The notes beneath the pieces are model-generated. The model searched no databases, was not told where the DNA came from, and worked only from the letters and a program-made list of their open reading frames with translations. The position numbers and the translations under genes were made by a program. From an uncultured Halieaceae bacterium (GTDB lineage Bacteria; Pseudomonadota; Gammaproteobacteria; Pseudomonadales; Halieaceae): a DNA stretch of 42,925 nt. The DNA lies in NCBI GenBank assembly GCA_913056165.1, contig CAJXMD010000015.1:1-42925 (forward strand), read 5' to 3'. Shown one piece after another: positions 33,691-41,514 of the stretch; the first letter of the stretch is position 1, and each line of letters opens with the position of its first letter.

Positions 33691-34718
33691 GGAGCAGGAT
33701 CCGGCAAGGCCTTGTGGATCTCCTTGATGCCCGCCATCACCTCAGGCGACAGTGTGATGTTTACGCTCTCTATATTCTCCTTTAGCTGAGTAAGGCTGGT
33801 TGCGCCAATGATATTACTCAGGACAAAGGATCGCGTGTTCACAAAGGCTAGCGCCATCTGCGCGGGACTAAGGCCGTGAGCCTCCGCCAGTGCACAATAC
33901 TTTTCCGATGCCTCCCACGTGGTCGCACTGCTGTAGCGATCAAAGCGCTCAAACAGGCTCAGTCGCGACCCCTGAGGTTTTGCACCATGTCGGTATTTTC
34001 CGGTAAGCAACCCCATCGCTAGCGGAGAGTAAGCAAGTAAGCCCACATTCTCTCGATGTGCTATCTCGGCCAGTCCAACCTCAAAGCTACGGTTCAGAAG
34101 GCTGTAAGGATTTTGGATAGACTCGAATTTGGGAAGTCCCTCTCTCTCAGCAATTTGCAGGAACTTCATCGCCCCCCATGGGGTTTCATTGGATAGGCCG
34201 AAGCTACGTATCTTTCCGCTCTTTAAAAGCTCTTCAAGGGTTCGAAGAACGTCTTCCAAGGGAGTCCATTTGTCATAATCGATGTGGCTGTAACCTCGAT
34301 AGCCAAAACAGTTGGTGGGTCGCTCCGGCCAGTGCAGTTGATAGAGATCAATGGTGTCGGTTTGCAAGCGTTTGAGACTACCCTCAACAGCCGCTGTGAG
34401 GTGCTCTCTTGAAAAGTTTGGGCCGCCCCGCAGGAACCCGAATTCCTCCCGAGGCCCCGTCGCTTTTGTTGCCAAAATCCAGTCATCTCGTTTGCCGGTT
34501 TTTGCAAACCAGCTGCCGATGAACGCCTCAGTTCGCCCTTGGGTTTCCTCCCGTGGGGGCACTGGATACATTTCGGCAGCATCCATAAAATTGATGCCCT
34601 GTTCCAGGGCAAAGCTTATTTGATCGTGTGCCTCTGCCTCGGTGTTTTGTTGCCCCCAGGTCATGGTGCCAAGACAAATTTTTGATACCTTTTTTCCATT
34701 GATGGCAGTGAGGCTCAT
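33687..34718 (-). CDS. tas: Aldo/keto reductase, Tas type
   Basis: 343 residues, closely similar in pattern and length to E. coli Tas (346 aa): LGTMTWGQQNTEAEAH, DAAEMYPVPPREETQGRTE, LHWPERPTNCFG and QNPYSLLNRSFEVGLAE. The tetrad is D46, Y51, K85 and H129. It is a cytosolic NADPH-dependent carbonyl reductase; E. coli Tas was named for partial suppression of a tyrosine auxotrophy, and its natural substrate is not settled. Single gene, convergent with gspB. Confidence 0.92.
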   Translation of the reverse strand: MSLTAINGKKVSKICLGTMTWGQQNTEAEAHDQISFALEQGINFMDAAEMYPVPPREETQGRTEAFIGSWFAKTGKRDDWILATKATGPREEFGFLRGGPNFSREHLTAAVEGSLKRLQTDTIDLYQLHWPERPTNCFGYRGYSHIDYDKWTPLEDVLRTLEELLKSGKIRSFGLSNETPWGAMKFLQIAEREGLPKFESIQNPYSLLNRSFEVGLAEIAHRENVGLLAYSPLAMGLLTGKYRHGAKPQGSRLSLFERFDRYSSATTWEASEKYCALAEAHGLSPAQMALAFVNTRSFVLSNIIGATSLTQLKENIESVNITLSPEVMAGIKEIHKALPDPAP

Positions 34719-34766
34719 AGGGTTTTCCCCAGTGCTGAGTGAATCTTGAATTGATAATGCTGCACG

Positions 34767-36194
34767 CTACAAGGCATCTGTTTCAGTGGGTGTTTTTAAA
34801 TCCAGAAATCGTGCCATCGCTTCAAAAACATCTTGCTGTCGCATATACGTTCCAACGTAATCGCGTGCCGCCTCGTTAGCAAACAGAGGAACATTAGCCC
34901 CGGTATGCTCCTCGCTCTCGAAATTATTGGTCGCGTAATTGATTCGCATAATGGTCCCATCGTCGAGGCGGACGCGAGCGACTTTGCCCGGTGAATAGAC
35001 GGGCACGGGGATAGCGTCATAAAGGCTGGGTTCGGGAACAATTTGTGCCGCTTGTGCGTGGTCTGCTGTGACCAGTACCATGGTATTTTGTTGTTGATTC
35101 GCATAGTTGAGTGCGACGTTGAGTGCTTCTTCAAGCTGGGCAATTTCGCCTATCGAGCCGCAGGGGTTACGCTCGTGACTTTGCTTGTCGATCGACGCCG
35201 ATTCAATAACAAGAAAAAAGCCCTTTTGGCTTGTTGCTGTTAGGCGTTCAATTGCTACCTGGGTCAGGGTCGCTAGAGAGGGGGTATTTCCATATTCCGG
35301 ATTTGACTCGCAGGACATGACCGCCGGTTGCTCAACGCTGCCCAAGCGCCAGTCCAGTGCATTGAGCCATGAGGGATCAGGGCTCTCTGCCTTTCGACCA
35401 TCTTCGCCCTGCCAGCGCACGGGCAAGTGTTCTTCAGCGAACAGGCCTATCAAACGTTTTTCGGCGGGTATTGGCGAGAGGAGTTTCTCGGGCTCTGTGA
35501 TTACCGCTGCGTTATGCTGTTCCGCAGTGTTCAGCAAGCTGATTTGTCCATCGGGGAGGTGCTCTAGAAAGTAGAGCAGGCCACCTCCCAGGGCGACATC
35601 CACAGGGGATGTCAAGATTTGCTCTGCAATAGATCCGGGCCCACCATTACCCTTAGCATCGTCATAACACCCCTCAAAAGGCAAGCCGTACTTCTCGCCT
35701 CCGAGAATTGTTTCGGGCCCTTCGCATATTCGCTTGCTGACATGAGCCATAAAACTGGCGGGGGTGGCATCCGTGATGGATGAAGTGCTGACTGCGCCTG
35801 TACCGAAGCCCGCGGCAGCGGCCATTTCGAGGATCGTCATGACGTCCTCATCGGACGGTCCTGTGCCCACCCGCCCGATATTTGTCACCACCCCTGTAGC
35901 GAGAGTGGTTGCGGTGTTGGCTGAGTCTGCGACATAAACCCAGTTACCTTCGTCATCGACAGTCTGTACTTGCACCGCGCCGCGAATTGGCATCGTGTCC
36001 AAAAGCAGTGTTCCATCTGGTCCGGCCAAATAATTACGACCCATCGTGACGTGCTGATCGTCGAAGCCATCGCCTATTAGCAAGATCACCGATCGAGGAC
36101 TATCGACCTCCGGCGTGTTGGCCATCGCGGTGATGGAAGCTGGCCCCCAGAGGCATAGGAGGGCGAAAAACACAGGAGCGGTTCGTTTCAACAT
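34767..36194 (-). CDS. Alkaline phosphatase, PhoA superfamily
   Basis: 475 residues with signal peptide MLKRTAPVFFALLCLWGPAS...TAMA, hence periplasmic. Family features: first metal aspartate D42 in LLIGDGF, nucleophile S91 in VADSANTATTLATG, DATPASFMAH, TADHAQ and EEHTGANVP, the last two giving zinc ligands. It releases phosphate from organic monoesters. I see no obvious Pho box in the 139 bases upstream, which it shares divergently with the ammonium channel gene. Confidence 0.9.
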   Translation of the reverse strand: MLKRTAPVFFALLCLWGPASITAMANTPEVDSPRSVILLIGDGFDDQHVTMGRNYLAGPDGTLLLDTMPIRGAVQVQTVDDEGNWVYVADSANTATTLATGVVTNIGRVGTGPSDEDVMTILEMAAAAGFGTGAVSTSSITDATPASFMAHVSKRICEGPETILGGEKYGLPFEGCYDDAKGNGGPGSIAEQILTSPVDVALGGGLLYFLEHLPDGQISLLNTAEQHNAAVITEPEKLLSPIPAEKRLIGLFAEEHLPVRWQGEDGRKAESPDPSWLNALDWRLGSVEQPAVMSCESNPEYGNTPSLATLTQVAIERLTATSQKGFFLVIESASIDKQSHERNPCGSIGEIAQLEEALNVALNYANQQQNTMVLVTADHAQAAQIVPEPSLYDAIPVPVYSPGKVARVRLDDGTIMRINYATNNFESEEHTGANVPLFANEAARDYVGTYMRQQDVFEAMARFLDLKTPTETDAL

Positions 36195-36333
36195 GAGTAC
36201 ACCTTGGTAAGGACGTCAGTCTGGTATCCTTCGGGCAGCGAAGCATAGAAGCCACCTGCTAATTGCGCAAGGATGTGGCAAACTTCACCCTCCGTTTTTG
36301 ATCCACACAGATCCGGCTGCGATTTAGCCACAA

Positions 36334-37674
36334 ATGAAGAGGTCGCTACGTTTTATGTCTTTCAATCTGACACCCCGAAAATGCCGACTTATGGCATTAC
36401 CATTACTTGTCGGCACGGCGTGGCCCGCGGCGGCGGCTGATATATCGGGCGCTGATACCGCGTGGCTCCTGACGGCCACCGCATTGGTGCTGTTCATGAC
36501 CATCCCGGGTCTCTCTTTGTTCTACGGCGGCTTGGTTCGGGTCCGAAACGTCCTGTCGGTTCTGATGCAATGCTTCGCGCTTACCGCTCTTATGTCGTTG
36601 GTTTGGTTTGTGGCGGGCTATACCATTGCGTTTGGTTCTGCTGGCGTTGAGCAGGGCCCATGGATTGGTGACTTCGGCAACCTCTTCCTAGCCCAAATTG
36701 CGATGGATGGCGTTAATGGTTCCATCCCCGACACGCTTTTCGTTATGTTTCAGATGACCTTCGCAATCATTACCCCCGCGCTCATCGTGGGCGCTTTTGC
36801 TGAGCGGATGCGTTTTTCGGCGATGTTGATTTTTAGCACTGCCTGGCTGCTCCTCGTCTATGCGCCAGTGTGCCATTGGGTTTGGGGCGGCGGATGGCTG
36901 GGTGCCATGGGGGTTCAGGATTTTGCCGGCGGCACGGTGGTGCACATCACGGCTGCTGTCGCCGCGCTTGTTGCGGCCTTGATGATGGGGCCCAGACGAG
37001 GCTTTGGCAGCGTTGCGATGCCGCCTCACAACCTGACCCTCACCGTTACTGGCGCGGGTATGCTGTGGGTCGGTTGGTTCGGTTTTAATGCGGGCTCCGC
37101 AGTAGCTGCCGACCAAAGTGCTGCCATGGCAATGCTGGTTACGCACTTGTCCGCAGCTTGTGGTTCGCTGGCCTGGATGGCAATGGAGTGGATTAGGCAC
37201 GGCAAGCCCTCGGTGTTGGGGATTGTTACGGGCATGGTTGCCGGTCTTGGTACGATCACGCCCGCTTCGGGCTCAGTGGGGCCTGCGGCCGCGGTCGTCA
37301 TAGGGCTTTCCGCGGGGATTGTTTGTTATTTCGCGACGATCACACTCAAAAACAAGCTGAAAATTGATGACAGCCTTGATGTGTTCCCAGTCCATGGGGT
37401 GGGAGGTATGTTGGGCATGATGATGGCCGGTGTCTTCTGCTCTCCGAGCCTCGGGCTTTTCAGCGGCAATGGCTTCTCCGACGGTATCAGCACAATCGGC
37501 GGTCAGCTTGTGGTGCAGGCAACAGGTGTTGTTGCAACGTTTGTCTATACGGCAGTAGCGAGCTGGGTGCTCTTCAAGATCGTGGATCTGCTTGTGGGGC
37601 TTCGAGTGGACGATGAGGAAGAGACTATTGGTCTGGATCTCGTGCTCCATGATGAGCGAGGTTACGATTTGTAA
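36334..37674 (+). CDS. amt: Ammonium transporter, Amt family
   Basis: 446 residues with about eleven membrane helices after a leader ending WPAAAAD, as in AmtB precursors. The start is uncertain: ATG at 36334 lacks a good ribosome site, while the in-frame ATG at 36355 has AAGAGG upstream. Signature residues: DFAGGTVVH with D196 and H204, and VHGVGG with H354, the twin pore histidines; PGLSLFYGGLVR and TTP-like TITPASGSVGP are present. It conducts ammonium across the inner membrane. No glnK lies beside it, although the PII gene is usually adjacent. Confidence 0.93.
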   Translation: MKRSLRFMSFNLTPRKCRLMALPLLVGTAWPAAAADISGADTAWLLTATALVLFMTIPGLSLFYGGLVRVRNVLSVLMQCFALTALMSLVWFVAGYTIAFGSAGVEQGPWIGDFGNLFLAQIAMDGVNGSIPDTLFVMFQMTFAIITPALIVGAFAERMRFSAMLIFSTAWLLLVYAPVCHWVWGGGWLGAMGVQDFAGGTVVHITAAVAALVAALMMGPRRGFGSVAMPPHNLTLTVTGAGMLWVGWFGFNAGSAVAADQSAAMAMLVTHLSAACGSLAWMAMEWIRHGKPSVLGIVTGMVAGLGTITPASGSVGPAAAVVIGLSAGIVCYFATITLKNKLKIDDSLDVFPVHGVGGMLGMMMAGVFCSPSLGLFSGNGFSDGISTIGGQLVVQATGVVATFVYTAVASWVLFKIVDLLVGLRVDDEEETIGLDLVLHDERGYDL

Positions 37675-37690
37675 TCAGCCTGCGTCGTCT

Positions 37691-38857
37691 TTAATCTCGC
37701 CTCAAGTCATCTTTAATGGCGATCGGTGTGGGAAAGTTGAAGACGACCAGGTAGCTCGATATTAGAAGTGTCAAGATGGTGGTGGCTTGAATCAATGTGT
37801 TCCCCGTCTCGGAAAGAACGCCGCTTTGAAACGCCACCATCCCGATAAGCAGAGCGAACTCAGAGCATTGCCCTAACCTGAACCCGAGATTCCAGGCGAG
37901 CTTGTGGGATTCACTAACTCCGCGAAGAAGACCGTGGTAGATCACTGGTTTGAGAGTCAGTAGAGCGGCTGCGATGATCATCGCAGGGAGTAGCACAGCA
38001 GGCAGGGTTGCCAGATTGAATTGGGCCCCAACTGCGAAGAAGAAGATCACGAGGAAGAAATCTCTGAGTGGCTTGAGGCTTACCGCGATGTATTGGGCAA
38101 TGGGGCTCGTCGCTACCGCCCCCCCCGCCATGAAGGCGCCAATTTCTGCGCTTAGACCTAACACTAGCGCTATTTCGGCTACCCCAAGGCACCAGCCTAC
38201 CGATAACAGAAAAATGTACTCATGGTAGCGATCAAACCGGCTGATCAGTGGTATCAGAACAAAGCGCACCGCGCCCCAGCAGCCAATGCCCAGTAGCGGT
38301 AACATCAGAAGCGGGCGTATTACCGAGGACAAATCCCCTGGCCCACCCGCACTTTGTAGTACCACCAGCAGAATAATGGCCATCAGATCCTGAAACAGCA
38401 GTAGCGCCACCAAAACTTCGCCCAGGTGGCGATGATGCAGCACCGTAGTCGGCAACAGCTTGATGCCGATAATCGTGGAAGAGAACATGAGCGCGGTTGC
38501 AATTACCGAGGCGTCAGAGGCTGAAAATCCAAACAGCAGGGCCAGCCCTCCGCTGATAGCGGCAAAAGACGCCGAACTCAACAGAGCCACTAATGAGGAG
38601 GCACGTAGACTGTTGAGCAGAGCTCGTGGCTGCATGTCCAGGCCCAGTAGAAACAGCAAGAAAATAATGCCTACGTGGCCAGCATCGTTAACCAGCCGTA
38701 CGTTGGCGATGACGCCGCTGCCGTAGGGGCCCAGCAAAGCGCCGAGGGCTATGTAGGCGATGATGATCGGTTGGCGGGTATAAAGAGCGAGTGAGGCGAG
38801 TAGGGCTGCCCCGAGGAAAATGGCGGCAAAGGTAAACGTAATGCCGCTCATATCCAT
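37691..38857 (-). CDS. CPA2-family cation:proton antiporter (Kef-like membrane domain)
   Basis: 388 residues, almost entirely membrane helices (about eleven to twelve). LLLFLLGLDMQP, ALMFSSTIIGIKLLP, LLFQDLMAIILLV and LSAEIGAFMAGGAVATSP are standard motifs of the Kef/GerN family. There is no C-terminal TrkA-N/RCK domain, so it is a short form without the usual nucleotide- or glutathione-sensing module. It exchanges Na+ or K+ for protons; which cation cannot be told. Convergent with amt (16-base gap); three bases from the DUF934 gene upstream. Confidence 0.87.
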   Translation of the reverse strand: MDMSGITFTFAAIFLGAALLASLALYTRQPIIIAYIALGALLGPYGSGVIANVRLVNDAGHVGIIFLLFLLGLDMQPRALLNSLRASSLVALLSSASFAAISGGLALLFGFSASDASVIATALMFSSTIIGIKLLPTTVLHHRHLGEVLVALLLFQDLMAIILLVVLQSAGGPGDLSSVIRPLLMLPLLGIGCWGAVRFVLIPLISRFDRYHEYIFLLSVGWCLGVAEIALVLGLSAEIGAFMAGGAVATSPIAQYIAVSLKPLRDFFLVIFFFAVGAQFNLATLPAVLLPAMIIAAALLTLKPVIYHGLLRGVSESHKLAWNLGFRLGQCSEFALLIGMVAFQSGVLSETGNTLIQATTILTLLISSYLVVFNFPTPIAIKDDLRRD

Positions 38858-38860
38858 AGT

Positions 38861-39325
38861 TCACCTCTCGCTAAGAATGACCTGGCGTTCGGAGATAGTC
38901 GAGGGCTGCAATGTGACAGAGATCGCGCGCAGCAGTTCCGACGCTGTTTCTTTATTCACTGCGGGGGGCAGAAGGAAACTGTCGAACCCGCATCGATAGA
39001 GATATTGTAACTGATCTTCGGCATACGCCCCCGTAGCGCGCAGTTCTCCGGTAAAGCCTATGTCCCTAAGTCGGCGACCCAGGGTGAAACCTCGTCCGTC
39101 GTTCGAGTCTAAAAAGTATATTTCCACATAACTGACAGATGCGATGAATGCTTCCAAAGGTGCAATATCGTCAGCCGTGCTGACTCTCAAGCGGCTGCCG
39201 TTTTGCTGCGTTAACCATTCGCTGAATGAAGGGATGCTGAGATTCACCGCATCGTTGGCGGCTAGCCCATAATCGTCGGTTTGCGCGATGGGGGTCGCTT
39301 CGTTGTCAGTGAGTTGCGCTGGCAT
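38861..39325 (-). CDS. DUF934 protein, CysI-associated
   Basis: 154 residues from the ATG at 39325, which lies 20 bases inside the 3' end of cysI; a longer open frame lies wholly within cysI. The conserved parts IYFLDSNDGRGFTLGRRLRD and GFTGELRATG belong to DUF934. This family travels with sulfite reductase in many proteobacteria and is sometimes annotated as an oxidoreductase or a CysI partner, but its role is unproven. The gene overlap supports joint expression with cysI. Confidence 0.85.
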   Translation of the reverse strand: MPAQLTDNEATPIAQTDDYGLAANDAVNLSIPSFSEWLTQQNGSRLRVSTADDIAPLEAFIASVSYVEIYFLDSNDGRGFTLGRRLRDIGFTGELRATGAYAEDQLQYLYRCGFDSFLLPPAVNKETASELLRAISVTLQPSTISERQVILSER

Positions 39326-40949
39326 AGACTGCTTCCTTAAACGGAGTGATACCGATTCGGTCGTAGGTCTGAATAAATGTTTCCTCGGGTAGCCGGTTGT
39401 GAACAAAGGTCACCAGCAGTTTTTCGACCACCTCGGGAATATCATCAGCACTGAAGGACGGACCCAGAATTTTTCCGATAGCCGCCTTGTTACCCTGACG
39501 TCCGCCAATGGACACCTGAAAAAATTCCCTGCCCTTTTTATCAACCCCAAGAATCCCGATATGACCAATATGGTGGTGTCCACAGGCATTCATGCAGCCT
39601 GAAATATTCAATTCGATTGGGCCCAGATCGAATAGGTAGTCTGCATCATCGAAGCGCTGATGAATCGCCTCTGCAACCGGGAGGGATCGAGCGTTTGCCA
39701 GCGAGCAAAAGTCACCGCCGGGGCAGCTGATGAGATCGCTCAGGGAACCTGCGAGGGCCCACGCAAGTCCGTGTTGCTGGAGTGTTTCCCACAAGCGGTA
39801 AAGCGCCCGCTCTTCCACGTCCGCAAGCACAATATTCTGCTCGTGACTGGTGCGCAATTGTCCGAAGCTAAAGTCATCTGCGAGATCCGCTAAAAAATCA
39901 AGCTGGTCAGCGGTGACATCCCCGGGTGCGCTGCCGTGACCCTTGAGCACCACGGTCACTGCGCGATAGCCGGGCTGCTTGTGTTCGTGGGTGTTGCGCG
40001 AAAGCCAGCGCAAGAAAATCGGATTGCTGTGCATCTCTGTTGGGGGAAGATCGGTTTTGTACGCGGGCGGCGAAAATGCCTTTTGGAGAGGTTCAAGTCG
40101 CTCGGCTGTCAGCGTGAGTTCGCCATTTCGTAGTCCGGCCCATTCGCGATCGACGGCGTCGCGAAACGCATCAATGCCCATGGCTCTTACAAGAATCTTA
40201 ATGCGCGCTTTGTACTTATTGTCTCGACGGCCCAATGCGTTATAAACCCGCAGAATGGCCTCTAGATAGGACAGTAAATGTTTTATGGGTAGCCATGGAA
40301 CTAGCTCAGTGCCGATGACGGGAGTTCTGCCAAGACCGCCTCCGACAAGCACTCTGCACCCGAGTTCACCCGCCCGCTCTTGGAGGGCAATACCGACATC
40401 GTGAGCGTAGATGGCGGCCCTGTCATCGGCACTGCCGCTGACTGCTATCTTGAATTTTCTGGGCAGATAGGCAAATTCGGGGTGCAGCGTTGACCACTGG
40501 CGAATCAGCTCGCAAATAGGTCGAGGATCGATGATCTCATCGTGAGCCACTCCTGCCAGAGCATCCGTTGTGGTGTTACGTATGCAGTTACCGCTGGTTT
40601 GAATGCAGTGCATATCCACTTTGGCTAGCTCCTCGAGGATTTGGGGTACATATTCAAGCGAGGGCCAATTAAGCTGAAAGTTTTGCCGGGTGCTTACATG
40701 GGCATACCCTTTGTCAAAGCGCCGGCTGATTGCCGCGATCTGCCTCACTTGAGTCGTATTCATGAGGCCGTAGGGAACCGCTATGCGGAGCATGGGTTCT
40801 TGACGCTGGAAGTAGAGGCCATTCTGAAGCCGCAAAGGACGGAAAGCCTCATCACTTAACTCGCCATTCAAAAACCGCCGGGTTTGATCCTTAAATTGAT
40901 TGGCACGATCTTGCAGAAGTTGCCGGTCTGCGGCTTGATAGTGATACAC
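39306..40949 (-). CDS. cysI: Nitrite/sulfite reductase hemoprotein (CysI type)
   Basis: 547 residues from a GTG at 40949, chosen because AAAGGA stands six bases before it and the protein then opens MYHYQ, as CysI homologues do; a GTG 15 bases earlier is weaker. Two ferredoxin-like halves and two siroheme halves alternate. The [4Fe-4S]/siroheme cysteines are in SCPGGDFCSLA (about 407-414) and SGCMNACGHH (about 449-454); RQNFQLNWP is the siroheme arginine region. It reduces sulfite to sulfide for cysteine synthesis. With DUF934 it forms a two-gene unit. Confidence 0.92.
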   Translation of the reverse strand: MYHYQAADRQLLQDRANQFKDQTRRFLNGELSDEAFRPLRLQNGLYFQRQEPMLRIAVPYGLMNTTQVRQIAAISRRFDKGYAHVSTRQNFQLNWPSLEYVPQILEELAKVDMHCIQTSGNCIRNTTTDALAGVAHDEIIDPRPICELIRQWSTLHPEFAYLPRKFKIAVSGSADDRAAIYAHDVGIALQERAGELGCRVLVGGGLGRTPVIGTELVPWLPIKHLLSYLEAILRVYNALGRRDNKYKARIKILVRAMGIDAFRDAVDREWAGLRNGELTLTAERLEPLQKAFSPPAYKTDLPPTEMHSNPIFLRWLSRNTHEHKQPGYRAVTVVLKGHGSAPGDVTADQLDFLADLADDFSFGQLRTSHEQNIVLADVEERALYRLWETLQQHGLAWALAGSLSDLISCPGGDFCSLANARSLPVAEAIHQRFDDADYLFDLGPIELNISGCMNACGHHHIGHIGILGVDKKGREFFQVSIGGRQGNKAAIGKILGPSFSADDIPEVVEKLLVTFVHNRLPEETFIQTYDRIGITPFKEAVYASATH

Positions 40950-41041
40950 GAAGCATCCTTTCACTTTACTTTGGAGGCCGCTTTATTCCACAATACGCGC
41001 GGAATTTATATACCTTTTCTATACTATTTAGGAGATTTTAT

Positions 41042-41152
41042 ATGGCTAAAAGTAATATGTCAGACGGCGCTGCGGATGGCCTTGCAGCGGTGGTCGTGAT
41101 TTCAGTGGTTGTGATCTGGGCTTACGTGTATCTCGCAGGAATGCCCGCCTGA
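41042..41152 (+). CDS. 36-residue single-pass membrane microprotein
   Basis: An ATG at 41042 with a strong AGGAG seven bases upstream opens a 36-codon frame ending TGA at 41150-41152. Residues 1-13 are polar (MAKSNMSDGAADG) and residues 14-33 form one hydrophobic helix (AAVVVISVVVIWAYVYLAG). The AT-rich leader, unlike its surroundings, has two TATA-like hexamers (41007-41012 and 41020-41025) that could be -10 elements. No match to a named family comes to mind. It is divergent from cysI and convergent with the DUF2970 gene. Such short proteins often stabilise or tune membrane complexes. Confidence 0.65.
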   Translation: MAKSNMSDGAADGLAAVVVISVVVIWAYVYLAGMPA

Positions 41153-41196
41153 TTAGAAAGGCGTTTTGCGACCGAGCGCTGTGGCTACTGATATGA

Positions 41197-41412
41197 CTAC
41201 TGGATTGTTACGAGGTTGACGATGGTGGCAACAGTCGCGATAAAAAGGAACGTAAATACAATGCCAGCCACAATGAAGTGACTGGCTTTTCCGTCGGTAA
41301 AGTCTCGCTCCCGATTCTTGCTGCTTTGGACCCCCAGCGCTGCGGCGAGCACACTTTGTAACAGCGCCCTCAAGCCGGGTGGCTTCTGTTGCTGTTGAGG
41401 GTTGTCATTCAT
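41197..41412 (-). CDS. DUF2970 small membrane protein
   Basis: 71 residues. After a Gln/Pro-rich cytosolic start, LRALLQSVLAAALGVQSSKNRERDF is the DUF2970 signature, followed by one membrane helix (about 46-68, FIVAGIVFTFLFIATVATIV). Family function is unknown. It lies 102 bases upstream of... that is, after, the start side of the metH 3' end on the same strand, and may be read separately. Recognition is from the VQSSKNRERDF motif. Confidence 0.82.
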   Translation of the reverse strand: MNDNPQQQQKPPGLRALLQSVLAAALGVQSSKNRERDFTDGKASHFIVAGIVFTFLFIATVATIVNLVTIQ

Positions 41413-41514
41413 GAATTGGGTCCTATCTGTGCGCCCGTATTTCTAAGCGCCGCAGTATATAGCAAGCTACTTGCAAGCGATACCTCGCGGTAATGCGGAT
41501 AATTGAGAAGCCCA

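Noticed and set aside
36195..36333. Sigma-54 promoter before amt (GTGGCAAACTTCACCC)
   Set aside because: The -12 GC dinucleotide is missing at the required distance from the -24 GG.
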